DNA of 64,000 nucleotides from positions 6,700,001 to 6,764,000 of the forward strand of contig NZ_CP029197.1 in assembly GCF_008639165.1 (NCBI RefSeq), written 5' to 3'. This DNA comes from Streptomyces venezuelae ATCC 10712 (GTDB lineage Bacteria; Actinomycetota; Actinomycetes; Streptomycetales; Streptomycetaceae). The notes beneath the pieces are model-generated. The model was not told the origin of the DNA. It saw nothing but the letters and a program-made list of their open reading frames with translations, and searched no databases. A program made the position numbers and the translations under genes. Below, piece after piece: positions 7,945 through 16,100 of the stretch (positions are counted from its first letter, which is position 1; the number at the start of each line of letters is the position of its first letter).

Positions 7945-9198
7945 GTGGCGGAGCCGAGCGAGGTGCCCGACGTCTTCGACCCCCGGATCTACGCGACCGG
8001 GATCCCGCACGACCGCTTCCGCCTCCTGCGCGATCACGCCCCCGTCGCCTGGCAGGAGGAGCCCGAGATCCTCGGGTGGCCCGCCGGGAGCGGGTTCTGG
8101 GCGGTCACCCGGCACGCCGACGTCGTCCGGGTGCTCAAGGACTCCGGCACGTACTCCTCGTGTCTCGGCGCCACCCAGATACGCGACCCCGACCCCGCCG
8201 ACCTCCCCTTCATCCGGCGCATGATGCTCAATCAGGACCCTCCCGCCCACGGCAGGCTGCGGCGCCTCGTGAGCCGGGCCTTCACCCCGGGGCGGATCGA
8301 GCGCTTCGAGGCCACCGTGCGGAAACGGGCCCGGCAGCTGCTCGCCGGGGCCGTCGACGCGGGCGAGGTCGACCTCGTCCGGGCCGTCACCGACGACTAC
8401 GCCCTGCTCAACCTGACCGACCTGCTCGGGGTGCCCGCGAGCGACCGGGGCCTGCTGCACGCCTGGACCGAGCGCGTCATCGCGTACCAGGACCCCGACG
8501 AGCCGCCCGCCCTCGACGAGCGGGGGCGGCCGGTCAACCCGCGCTCGCCCGCCATGCTCGCCGAGATGTTCGGCTACGCCCAGGAGCTCGCCGCCCACAA
8601 GCGGGCCCGTCCCGCCGACGACGTGATGAGCGTGCTCGCCGGCTCCGCACTCGCCGACGCGGAACTGGAGATGTTCTTCTTCCTGCTGACCGTCGCCGGG
8701 AACGACACGGTCCGCGCCGCCGCCCCCGGCGGACTCCTCGCCCTCGCCGAACACCCCGGCGAACAGCGCAGGTTGTGGCGCGGCGAGGTCGACACCGGTA
8801 CGGCGGTGGACGAACTCCTGCGGGTGCACCCGCCCGTGCTCTCCTTCCGGCGCACCGCCGCCACCGACACCGAGCTCGCCGGCCGGCCGATCCGCCGGGG
8901 CGACAAGGTCGTCGTCTTCCACGCCTCCGCCAATTACGACGAGCGCGTCTTCCCCGACCCGCACCGGCTGGACCTCAGCCGCGGTCCGAACCCGCACGTC
9001 TCCTTCGGCGACGGCCCGCACGTCTGCCTCGGAGCCCACTTCGCCCGGCTTCAGCTCCGGGTGCTCCACGAGGAACTGCGCCGCGCCTGCGGCGGCCTGG
9101 AGCTCGCCGGACCGCCCCGCCGCCTCGTCTCGAACTTCATCAACGGCGTCAAGTCGCTGCCGGTACGGCTTCGGGAGCCGTCCGCGCCGCCCGCGTGA
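7945..9198 (+). CDS. Cytochrome P450
   Basis: A 417-residue bacterial class I P450. The GTG at 7945 is preferred because GGGAGG lies just upstream; ATGs at 7912 and 7822 would add low-complexity sequence. Diagnostic motifs: I-helix VAGNDTVRAA (the AGxDT oxygen-activation motif with N in the third position), K-helix ELLR and heme loop FGDGPHVCLGAHFARLQ with the axial Cys at residue 361. It should need a separate ferredoxin and reductase, neither of which is adjacent. Substrate unknown. The 3' end overlaps the convergent gene at 9149 by 50 bp. Confidence 0.9.
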   Translation: MAEPSEVPDVFDPRIYATGIPHDRFRLLRDHAPVAWQEEPEILGWPAGSGFWAVTRHADVVRVLKDSGTYSSCLGATQIRDPDPADLPFIRRMMLNQDPPAHGRLRRLVSRAFTPGRIERFEATVRKRARQLLAGAVDAGEVDLVRAVTDDYALLNLTDLLGVPASDRGLLHAWTERVIAYQDPDEPPALDERGRPVNPRSPAMLAEMFGYAQELAAHKRARPADDVMSVLAGSALADAELEMFFFLLTVAGNDTVRAAAPGGLLALAEHPGEQRRLWRGEVDTGTAVDELLRVHPPVLSFRRTAATDTELAGRPIRRGDKVVVFHASANYDERVFPDPHRLDLSRGPNPHVSFGDGPHVCLGAHFARLQLRVLHEELRRACGGLELAGPPRRLVSNFINGVKSLPVRLREPSAPPA

Positions 9199-9880
9199 CG
9201 TCGGCCACCAGCTCGACGACATCGGGGCCGTACGCCTGGGAGTTGACCACCTTCAGGAGCAGCACGAAGGAGCCGGAGCGGTGGCGGCGGGCCAACTCCT
9301 CGTAATGGCGGGCGAGATAACGGGTGGCCGCCTGGTTGGTGATGGCCCGCTGGCCGCAGAAAAGGAACACCGGCCGGCACTCCTCGCCGGCCATGAGCCG
9401 GGCCAGGATCACGTACTCGGCGACCCCCGCCTCCATGCGATAGCGGTCCGCGCCGATCAGGAAGGAGCCCCGGTCCTCGCTCGGCTCCACGTCGATGTTC
9501 ACCGTCAGACCCGGGAGCAGGGTCGCTATGTGCGCGGCCATACGTCTGTTCGAATAGGGGCCGCCGACGCAGAACTCCGTCCGGTCGCCGATGCCCTGGT
9601 GCGTCTGGTCCTGCGGCAGGATGCGCGAGTGCGCCCCGCAGTCCTTGATGAGCGCGCAGAGTTCGAGCAGCGCGAACACGTCGTACCGGTGCACCGCGCT
9701 GTCCCCGCCCGACTCGCGGTTCACCACGAGCAGGCACTCGGAGTTCCGCGGCAGCCCGAAGAAGTCCTGCTTGCGGTGGAGCCTCCGCCGCCAGAAGTAC
9801 GTGCGGCCGAGCCAGCCGAAGGACGCGCTGACCCCGGTCGCGAGCACCCCGAGCACGATGTTGCGCAGGTCTTCGTTCAT
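9149..9880 (-). CDS. Membrane-anchored protein of unknown function
   Basis: A 243-residue protein starting MNEDLRNIVLGVLATG. One N-terminal hydrophobic segment (about residues 7-24) precedes a basic stretch (FWRRRLHRK), so the rest probably faces the cytoplasm. The soluble domain has alternating hydrophobic strands (SECLLVVNRES, RPVFLFCGQRAITNQ, SFVLLLKVVNSQ) suggesting a Rossmann-like alpha/beta fold. I recognise no catalytic motif. The frame is clean, and the last 50 bp overlap the convergent P450 gene. A longer frame reaching 12268 on this strand is antisense to ggt and is not this gene. Confidence 0.72.
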   Translation of the reverse strand: MNEDLRNIVLGVLATGVSASFGWLGRTYFWRRRLHRKQDFFGLPRNSECLLVVNRESGGDSAVHRYDVFALLELCALIKDCGAHSRILPQDQTHQGIGDRTEFCVGGPYSNRRMAAHIATLLPGLTVNIDVEPSEDRGSFLIGADRYRMEAGVAEYVILARLMAGEECRPVFLFCGQRAITNQAATRYLARHYEELARRHRSGSFVLLLKVVNSQAYGPDVVELVADVTRAARTAPEAVPAAT

Positions 9881-9985
9881 GGGCGCGCATGCTAGCGGGG
9901 AAACGGCCTCCTGTTCGAGGCGGTCCTGACGCGAGGGCCCGGGGGAAGTTACGCTGCGCGGACGGTCCTTGACTGGAGGTAGGGA

Positions 9986-11797
9986 ATGCGTCGCTCCGCC
10001 GCTGGGAAGATCTCCGTTCTCGCCGTCGCGGCGACGGTGCTCTCGATGGGTGCCGCCGCCCCGCCCACGGCCCCACCCATCACACCGCCACCCCCCGTCA
10101 AGGAGCCCGTCGCCGTCGGCTACGGCGGGGCCGTCGCCAGCGTCGACGCCGACGCCTCGGCCGCCGGCGTCGAGGTGCTCCGCAAGGGCGGCAACGCGGT
10201 GGACGCCGCCGTCGCCGTCGCGGCCGCGCTCGGGGTGACCGAGCCCTACTCGGCGGGAATCGGGGGCGGCGGGTACTTCGTCTACTACGACGCGAAGAGC
10301 CGCACCGTGCACACCGTCGACGGCCGTGAGACCGCCCCGCGCTCCGCCGGCGCCGACCTCTTCGTGGAGAACGGCACGCCGATCCCCTTCGAGGAGGGCA
10401 TGACCAGCGGCCGCGGCGTCGGCACCCCCGGCACCCCCGCGACCTGGAAGGCCGCGCTCGACGCCTGGGGCACCAAGCGGCTCGGCACCCTGCTCGAACC
10501 CGCCGAGCGGCTCGCCCGCGACGGCTTCACCGTCGACGCGACCTTCCGCGCCCAGACCGCGGGCAACGAGGCGCGGTTCCGCGACTTCCCGGCGAGCTCC
10601 GAACTGTTCCTGCCCGGCGGGCAGTTGCCGGTCGTCGGCTCCGTCTTCAAGAACCCCGACCTGGCCCGTACGTACAAGACGCTCGGCCGCGAGGGCGTCG
10701 GCGCGCTCTACCACGGGCCGCTCGCCCGGGACATCGTGAACACCGTCCGGACGCCCCCGGTCCGACCGGGCGCCACCCGCAAGGTCCGCTCCGGCGACCT
10801 GACGGAGCGTGACCTCGCCGCGTACCGCACCGAGTTCCGCAAGCCCACGAAGGTCTCCTACCGCGGACTCGACGTCTACGGCATGGCGCCCTCCTCCTCC
10901 GGCGGTACGAGCGTCGGCGAGGCGCTCAACATCCTGGAGGGCACCGACCTCGCGAGCGCGAGCCCGGCGCGCTATCTCCACCGGTACATCGAGGCGAGCC
11001 GCATCGCCTTCGCCGACCGGGGCCGCTGGGTCGGCGACCCCGCCTTCGAGCCCGTACCGACGCGCGGTCTGCTCTCCCAGCGGTACGCCGACGCGCGCGC
11101 CTGCCTCATCCGTGACGACGCCGCCCTGACCAGCCCCCTCCCGCCCGGCGACCCGAGCAGCCCGGTGCCGTGCGCGAGCGGCGGCACGGCGGCCCCGACC
11201 ACCTACGAGGGGGAGAACACCACCCATCTCACGGTGGCCGACAAGTGGGGCAACGTCGTCGCCTACACCCTCACCATCGAGTCCACCGGCGGCAGCGGCA
11301 TCACCGTGCCCGGCCGGGGCTTCCTGCTCAACAACGAGCTGACCGACTTCTCCTTCGCCCCGGCGAACCCGGCGGTGCACGACCCGAACCTGCCGGGACC
11401 CGGCAAGCGACCGCGCTCCTCCATCTCCCCGACGATCGTCCTCGACGGGCACGGCCGGCCCGTGCTGGCCCTCGGGTCGCCGGGCGGCGCGACCATCATC
11501 ACCACCGTCCTGCAGACGCTCACCGGGGTCGTCGACCGCGGACTGCCGCTCGTCGACGCGATCGCCGCGCCGCGCGCCAGCCAGCGCAACCAGGCGACCA
11601 CCGAGCTCGAACCCGCCCTGTGGAACAGCCCGGTGCGGGCCGAACTGGAGGCGATCGGGCACGGCTTCCGGCAGAACCCGGAGATCGGCGCCGCGACCGG
11701 CGTCCAGCGCCTGCCCGACGGCCGCTGGCTCGCCGCCGCGGAGACGGTCCGCAGGGGCGGCGGCTCGGCGATGGTGGTCCGGCCGACGGGGAAGTAG
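9986..11797 (+). CDS. ggt: Gamma-glutamyltransferase, secreted
   Basis: A 603-residue Ntn-hydrolase. The Sec signal peptide (KISVLAVAATVLSMGAAA) is followed by a Pro-rich mature start. The large-subunit region carries GGNAVDAAVA and the catalytic-loop glycines SAGIGGGGYFVYY. Autoprocessing should occur before Thr412 in ENTTHLTVADKWGN, which becomes the nucleophile of the small subunit, and STGGSGITVPGRG follows. It cleaves gamma-glutamyl amides such as glutathione outside the cell. An ATG with an upstream GGAGG-type site supports the start. A 98-bp duplication directly follows and includes its stop codon. Confidence 0.93.
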   Translation: MRRSAAGKISVLAVAATVLSMGAAAPPTAPPITPPPPVKEPVAVGYGGAVASVDADASAAGVEVLRKGGNAVDAAVAVAAALGVTEPYSAGIGGGGYFVYYDAKSRTVHTVDGRETAPRSAGADLFVENGTPIPFEEGMTSGRGVGTPGTPATWKAALDAWGTKRLGTLLEPAERLARDGFTVDATFRAQTAGNEARFRDFPASSELFLPGGQLPVVGSVFKNPDLARTYKTLGREGVGALYHGPLARDIVNTVRTPPVRPGATRKVRSGDLTERDLAAYRTEFRKPTKVSYRGLDVYGMAPSSSGGTSVGEALNILEGTDLASASPARYLHRYIEASRIAFADRGRWVGDPAFEPVPTRGLLSQRYADARACLIRDDAALTSPLPPGDPSSPVPCASGGTAAPTTYEGENTTHLTVADKWGNVVAYTLTIESTGGSGITVPGRGFLLNNELTDFSFAPANPAVHDPNLPGPGKRPRSSISPTIVLDGHGRPVLALGSPGGATIITTVLQTLTGVVDRGLPLVDAIAAPRASQRNQATTELEPALWNSPVRAELEAIGHGFRQNPEIGAATGVQRLPDGRWLAAAETVRRGGGSAMVVRPTGK

Positions 11798-11976
11798 CGC
11801 GAGGCGCTTCCCGGGGGGTTCCGGCGGCGCCGGGCCGCGAGGCCCCGCCCCCCGGGGTCCCGGCGTCGCCGAGTGGCGGGGCCGACGGGGAAGTAGCGCG
11901 AGACCCGTCGCCGGTGGCGAGGCGGGGAGGTAACGCCGAGGCCCTTCCCCGGGGCCCCGGCGTCGCCGGGTGGCGG
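11781..11976. repeat. Imperfect tandem duplication of about 98 bp after ggt
   Basis: Two adjacent units, 11781-11879 and 11880-11976. Both start with the same 23 bp (GGCCGACGGGGAAGTAGCGC plus GAG), which in unit 1 encodes the last residues and stop of ggt. Both end in a shared element of about 26 bp around CCGGCGTCGCC and GTGGCGG. Unit 2 stops exactly where the convergent map gene ends. The middles have diverged, so the event is not recent. No gene lies in unit 2. Confidence 0.75.
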
Positions 11977-12744
11977 CTACAGGGCCGTCAGGACGCGCGG
12001 GCCTGCGTCCGTGATCGCCACCGTGTGCTCCGCGTGCGCGGCGCGCGAGCCGTCGGCCGTGCGGATCGTCCAGCCGTCGCGCGCCGTGTAGTGGTCGTCC
12101 GTGCCGCCCCCGATGAGCATCGGCTCGATCGCGAGCACCATCCCGTGGCGCAGTTTCATCCCCCGGCCCGGGCGTCCCTCGTTGGGGACGCCCGGGTCCT
12201 CGTGCATCGTGCGACCGATGCCGTGGCCGCCGAAGCCGTCCGGGACGCCGTACCCCGCGGCGCGGCACACGCGGCCGATCGCGTGCGCGATGTCACCGAT
12301 GCGGTTGCCGACGACGGCGGCCGCGATGCCCGCCCGCAGGGCCTCCTCGGCCGTGGCGATCAGCCGGGTGTCCTCCGGCCTGGCCGGCCCGACCGTGAAG
12401 CTGATCGCCGAGTCGCCCGCCCAGCCGCCGAGGAGCGCGCCGCAGTCGGCGGAGACCAGGTCGCCCGGCGCGAGCCGGGTCCCGTCCGGGATGCCGTGGA
12501 CGATGGCGTCGTTCACGGAGAGGCACAGCACGGCGGGGAAGGGCACCGGCGCCCACTCGGGGCGGTAGCCGAGGAAGGGCGATCCGGCGCCCGCCTCGGT
12601 CAGGACCTCGCGGGCCGCCCGGTCCAGCTCGGTCAGCGGCACACCGGGCGCCGCCTTCTCCCGTACGGCCGCGAGGGCGCGGGCCACGACCCGGCCCGCC
12701 TCACGCATCGCGGCCAGGTTCTCGTTCGTCTTGATCTCCACCAT
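11977..12744 (-). CDS. map: Methionine aminopeptidase, type I
   Basis: A 255-residue M24A peptidase that removes initiator Met from nascent proteins. Metal ligands appear in the expected motifs: SADCGALLGGWAGDSA (two Asp), GGHGIGRTMHEDP (His), LAIEPML (Glu) and HAEHTVAI (Glu). The length is that of the short type Ia form without an N-terminal zinc extension. Streptomyces genomes usually carry more than one map gene, and this one is not beside ribosomal genes, so it is probably a paralog. It is transcribed divergently from a small HTH gene across an AT-rich dyad. Confidence 0.92.
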   Translation of the reverse strand: MVEIKTNENLAAMREAGRVVARALAAVREKAAPGVPLTELDRAAREVLTEAGAGSPFLGYRPEWAPVPFPAVLCLSVNDAIVHGIPDGTRLAPGDLVSADCGALLGGWAGDSAISFTVGPARPEDTRLIATAEEALRAGIAAAVVGNRIGDIAHAIGRVCRAAGYGVPDGFGGHGIGRTMHEDPGVPNEGRPGRGMKLRHGMVLAIEPMLIGGGTDDHYTARDGWTIRTADGSRAAHAEHTVAITDAGPRVLTAL

Positions 12745-12750
12745 TCCAAT

Positions 12751-12769
12751 TACTATACCGGTATTAGTA
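12751..12769. promoter_or_regulatory. AT-rich dyad operator between map and the HTH gene
   Basis: Within the 32 bp separating the two start codons is TACTATACCGGTATTAGTA, an imperfect palindrome (TACTA-TACC / GGTAT-TAGTA with a one-base bulge). Its composition is strikingly AT-rich for this genome. The position between divergent starts makes it the obvious binding site for the adjacent HTH protein, controlling both genes. It also overlaps any possible -10 element. That it is an operator is inference; the symmetry is seen. Confidence 0.6.
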
Positions 12770-12776
12770 TGGCGTC

Positions 12777-13028
12777 ATGGTGCGCACACCCCTCACCCCC
12801 GAAGAGCGCGAGCGCGGCGAGCGACTCGGCCGGTTCCTGCGCGAGGCGCGCGGCGAGCGGTCCATGGTCGAGATCGCCGCGGCCGCCGGACTGTCCGCCG
12901 AGACCCTCCGCAAGATCGAGACCGGCCGGGCCCCCACCCCGGCGTTCTTCACCGTCGCCGCCCTCGCCGGGGTCCTCGGCCTCTCCATGGACGAACTCAT
13001 CGTCCGGTGCGCACTCGTGCCCGTCTGA
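12777..13028 (+). CDS. Small XRE-family HTH regulator
   Basis: An 83-residue single-domain DNA-binding protein. The HTH_3/XRE fold is seen at residues about 20-70: LGRFLREARGERSMVEIAAAAGLSAETLRKIETG, then LAGVLGLSMDEL. It has no effector domain. It sits divergent to map with the dyad at 12751-12769 in between, so autoregulation and control of map are likely. An initiator-like ATG start is well placed just after the AT-rich element. Confidence 0.85.
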   Translation: MVRTPLTPEERERGERLGRFLREARGERSMVEIAAAAGLSAETLRKIETGRAPTPAFFTVAALAGVLGLSMDELIVRCALVPV

Positions 13029-13085
13029 CGGCCGGGACCGCCGGGCGCGGGAAATCGGTGGCCTGTCGGGCCGCGACGGACGATC

Positions 13086-13658
13086 ATGCGACACATGACC
13101 GACCAGCCCGCGCGATGGACCGAAGCGACCGTCTACGCCGACATGTGGACCGACCCGGACAAGGACCCCCGCGAGAACGACGGCCCGGGCCCCGAGGGCG
13201 AACTCGCCACCGTCCAGGACTTCGTCACCAACTACCGCCTGACCCTGCGGATGAAGTGCGAGGGCCTCGACCCGGAGCAGCTCGCCCGCCGCTCGGTCCC
13301 GCCCTCCACCATGTCGCTGCTCGGCCTGATCCGGCACCTCGCCGAGGTGGAGCGGGACTGGCGCAACTGGATCACCGACAGCGACCCGCTGCCCAAGCTG
13401 TACGGCAAGCGGGACGCGGACTTCGACGGCGCCGTCGCGGACCAGGCCGTGGTGGACGCCTCGTACGCCGACCTGGAGCGCGAGCAGGCCGCCACCGACG
13501 CCGCCCTCGCCGCGTACGCCGACGACCTCGGCGCCCGCGTGGGGAAGGACGGCATCGCCATCCGGGAACTGATGGTGCACCGGATCGACGAGTACGCCCG
13601 CCACTGCGGACACGCCGACCTGCTGCGCGAATGCGTCGACGGCAGGGTCGGCCAGTAG
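13086..13658 (+). CDS. DinB-family protein, mycothiol transferase candidate
   Basis: A 190-residue four-helix DinB/DUF664 protein. The visible motif LLGLIRHLAEVERDWRNW carries the first metal His of the family, and a late RELMVHRIDEYARHCGHADLLRE carries the other two. In actinobacteria many such proteins are Zn-dependent thiol transferases that use mycothiol to detoxify electrophiles. An alternative start at 13095 (MTDQPARW) is equally plausible. No operon partner is obvious. Confidence 0.85.
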   Translation: MRHMTDQPARWTEATVYADMWTDPDKDPRENDGPGPEGELATVQDFVTNYRLTLRMKCEGLDPEQLARRSVPPSTMSLLGLIRHLAEVERDWRNWITDSDPLPKLYGKRDADFDGAVADQAVVDASYADLEREQAATDAALAAYADDLGARVGKDGIAIRELMVHRIDEYARHCGHADLLRECVDGRVGQ

Positions 13659-13696
13659 GTCGAAGGCCAGGTGAGTGGGGTGGCGGCGGGCGTCCG

Positions 13697-14380
13697 CTAG
13701 ACCGAGACCGCCAGCTGGACGCGGCTGTGGCGCGGGTCCTCGATCTCGTCGACGAGCGCCCGGGCCAGGTCCGCGTGGGCGATCCGGCCGGTCCCGTCGA
13801 TCACCGTGCCCACGGCCGTCCGGTAGCCCCCGGTCACCTCGGCCTCCGCGTTCAGGTCGAGCGGCGGCACGACCATCAGCCAGTCGAGCTCGGGTCCCGA
13901 CTCGGTGGACAGCAGGTCGAACTCGGCCACGTGGCCCTGTGCGAACACCCGCCACTGTTCCGGGAACCCGGGCGCGTCCATGACCCGTACCCCGGGTTCC
14001 GTCTCCAGCGTCGTGGCGATGCCCAGGGTCAACAGCCGTCGCACGCCCACCTCTTCGAGACCCGCGATCAGCGCCTTCGCCGCCGACGTGAAGTACTCCT
14101 CCGAGGCGACGTCGAGGCGGACCGAGGTGCTCACGGCGGCGTCGTGGCCGGCCGCGGCGGCGGCCACCGAGGCCGGGTCGGTGACATCACCCCGTACCAG
14201 CGTGACCGAATCCCCGGCCAGATCCGGGTACTTCGACGGATCGCGGACCACCGCGGTCACCCGGTGACCCCGGGTCACCGCTTCCGCGACGGCCGCGCGG
14301 CCGACCCGTCCACCCGCCCCGAAGACGACGATGTTCTTGCTCGTGCCGTTGCTCGTGCCATTGCCCGTGTCGTTGATCAT
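13697..14380 (-). CDS. NAD(P)-binding atypical SDR (NmrA/YwnB-like)
   Basis: A 227-residue Rossmann protein. The nucleotide-binding motif IVVFGAGGRVGRAAV is near residue 17, followed by RGHRVTAVVRDPSKYP and LVRGDVTDPASV. There is no classical YxxxK catalytic pair, as in the NAD(P)H-binding NmrA-like group that acts as reductases or redox sensors. A low-complexity N-terminus (NGTSNGTS) precedes the fold. It is divergent from an HxlR regulator, an arrangement in which such reductases respond to quinones or aldehydes. Substrate unknown. Confidence 0.82.
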   Translation of the reverse strand: MINDTGNGTSNGTSKNIVVFGAGGRVGRAAVAEAVTRGHRVTAVVRDPSKYPDLAGDSVTLVRGDVTDPASVAAAAAGHDAAVSTSVRLDVASEEYFTSAAKALIAGLEEVGVRRLLTLGIATTLETEPGVRVMDAPGFPEQWRVFAQGHVAEFDLLSTESGPELDWLMVVPPLDLNAEAEVTGGYRTAVGTVIDGTGRIAHADLARALVDEIEDPRHSRVQLAVSV

Positions 14381-14400
14381 GGCGGGAGCGTAGAACCGGA

Positions 14401-14423
14401 GTACCTGGTTACTTCAACGGTAC
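14401..14423. promoter_or_regulatory. Dyad GTACC-N13-GGTAC, probable HxlR operator
   Basis: The 61-bp gap between the divergent reductase and HxlR genes contains GTACC at 14401-14405 and GGTAC at 14419-14423, with TTACTT between. HxlR proteins characteristically bind GTAC-containing inverted repeats between divergent genes. The symmetry is seen; the binding is inferred. Confidence 0.55.
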
Positions 14424-14441
14424 TGGGCTAGCTTCGGGCGC

Positions 14442-14825
14442 ATGAACCAGCCGCTGCCCGCCGACCTCTTCCACGACCCGGACTGCTCCGACCACGTCCG
14501 ACCCATCCGCGTGGGCGGCAAGTGGACCGCCGTGGTGCTCCGCTGCCTGGAGGACGGGCGGCCGCGCCGCTTCTCCGAGTTGCGCGTCCCGCTTCACTGG
14601 ATCACTCCCAAGGTCCTCGCCGAAACCCTCCGCGCCATGGAGCGCGACGGCTTCCTCACCCGCACCGCGTACGACGAGAACCCGCCCCGGGTCGAGTACG
14701 AGCTGACCGCCCTCGGCCGCTCGCTGATCGATCCCCTCGACGCCGCCTGCGCGTGGACACGCGCCCACGTCCCCGAGATCACCGAGGCCAGGAGCGCGTA
14801 CGGGCAGGTCATCCGGGGGGCCTAG
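14442..14825 (+). CDS. HxlR-family winged-helix transcriptional regulator
   Basis: A 127-residue MarR-like regulator with the HxlR signature: VGGKWTAVVLRCLEDGRPRRFSEL, then ITPKVLAETLRAMERDGFLTR and the wing PPRVEYELTALGRSL. The usual N-terminal Cys is present (DCSDHVRP, residue about 15); in family members sensing aldehydes or quinones such a Cys is redox active. It probably represses the divergent NAD(P)-binding protein and itself through the dyad at 14401-14423. Confidence 0.9.
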   Translation: MNQPLPADLFHDPDCSDHVRPIRVGGKWTAVVLRCLEDGRPRRFSELRVPLHWITPKVLAETLRAMERDGFLTRTAYDENPPRVEYELTALGRSLIDPLDAACAWTRAHVPEITEARSAYGQVIRGA

Positions 14826-14866
14826 CCCCGGATGCGTGGCCCGGCGGCCTCGGCGAGCGTGGACCC

Positions 14867-16090
14867 GTGCACCGTCGCCCGAAGATCCTCCTCGCCGCCC
14901 TCCTCGGCCCGGCGCTCCTGCTCGGCACCGCCTGCGGCGCCGGGACCACCGGCGCGGGGACCGGGACGGAGGCCGCGCCCGCCGCCGTCGCCCCCGAGCG
15001 GTTCCGCCACCCCGGCGTCCTCGTCGGCGGGGCCCAGCTCGCGGCGGTCCGCCGCCACGTCGAGGCCGGCGAAGAGCCCTGGACCTCCGCGTACGAGGCG
15101 ATGGGCGAGAGCGAGTACGCCGCGCTCGACTACACGCCGCACCCGGCCAGGACCGTCGCTTGCGCGTCCAACGCCGGGACGGACGCCTGCGTCGCCGAGC
15201 GCGAGGACGCCATCGCCGCCTACACCCACGCCCTCATGTGGTCCGTCTCCGGCAAGGCCGCGCACGCCGCCAAGGCCGTCGAGATCATGGACGCCTGGTC
15301 GAAGACCGTGAAGGAGCACACCCGGGACGACGCCGACCTGCAGACCGCCTGGTCGGGCTCCTCCTGGGCGCGCGCCGCCGAGATCGTGCACGCGGGCTAC
15401 CCGGCGTGGCGGGGCCCCGCCGTCCAGCGGTTCAAGTGGATGCTGCGCAAGGCCTACCTGCCCGCCGTCACCGCCCGGGTGCCCGACTACAACGGCAACT
15501 GGGAGCTGGCGATGACCGACGCCGCCATCGGCATGGCGGTGTTCCTGGAGGACCGCACGGTCTTCGAGGACGCGGTACGGCGCTACCGCGCCCGCGTCCC
15601 CGCCTACTTCTACCTGTCGTCCGACGGCGCCCTGCCCAAGCCGCCGCCCGGCGGCACCATCGACACCGCCGACGAACTCGCCACGTACTGGTTCGGGCAG
15701 CGCACCTACGCCGACGGGCTCGGCCAGGAGACCTGCCGCAACTTCATGCACATCGGGTACTCGCTCGCCGCCACCGCCCACATCGCCGAGACCGCCTGGC
15801 ACCAGGGCCTCGACCTCTACCGCGAGGAGGCCGAACGGATCGGCGCGGCCCTGGAGTTCCACGCCCGCTACCAGCTTGGCGCGACCGCCCCCAAGTGGCT
15901 GTGCGGCGGCAAGGTCGAGCGCACGATGGGCCCCGACGTCGAGGTCGCGCTCAACCACCTCGAAGGGCGGATGGGCATGAAGCTCCCCGAGACCGCGAAG
16001 CTCGCCGTCAGCCAGCGGCCCGGCGGCACGGACGACCTGTTCGTCGCCTGGGAGACCCTCACCCACGCCTCGAACCCGACCCCGGCATAG
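14867..16090 (+). CDS. Exported alginate-lyase-family protein (lipoprotein)
   Basis: A 407-residue protein. The GTG at 14867 (MHRRPKILLAALLGPALLL) is chosen because it starts a signal peptide ending GTAC, a plausible lipoprotein cleavage site. The body is an alpha/alpha toroid of the alginate lyase (PL5-like) superfamily, with NGNWELAMTDAAIGMAVF, YWFGQRTYADGLGQETCRN and HIGYSLAATAHIAETAW carrying the expected Asn, His and Arg residues. Streptomyces paralogs are common and their real substrates (uronate-containing polymers) are mostly untested. A GTG start close to the HxlR stop may indicate readthrough transcription. Confidence 0.82.
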   Translation: MHRRPKILLAALLGPALLLGTACGAGTTGAGTGTEAAPAAVAPERFRHPGVLVGGAQLAAVRRHVEAGEEPWTSAYEAMGESEYAALDYTPHPARTVACASNAGTDACVAEREDAIAAYTHALMWSVSGKAAHAAKAVEIMDAWSKTVKEHTRDDADLQTAWSGSSWARAAEIVHAGYPAWRGPAVQRFKWMLRKAYLPAVTARVPDYNGNWELAMTDAAIGMAVFLEDRTVFEDAVRRYRARVPAYFYLSSDGALPKPPPGGTIDTADELATYWFGQRTYADGLGQETCRNFMHIGYSLAATAHIAETAWHQGLDLYREEAERIGAALEFHARYQLGATAPKWLCGGKVERTMGPDVEVALNHLEGRMGMKLPETAKLAVSQRPGGTDDLFVAWETLTHASNPTPA

Positions 16091-16100
16091 GCTCCCGGGC

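Noticed and set aside
9149..12268. 1039-residue leftward open frame spanning ggt and the membrane-anchored protein
   Set aside because: Only the last 243 codons (from ATG 9880) look coding. The rest is antisense to ggt and low complexity.
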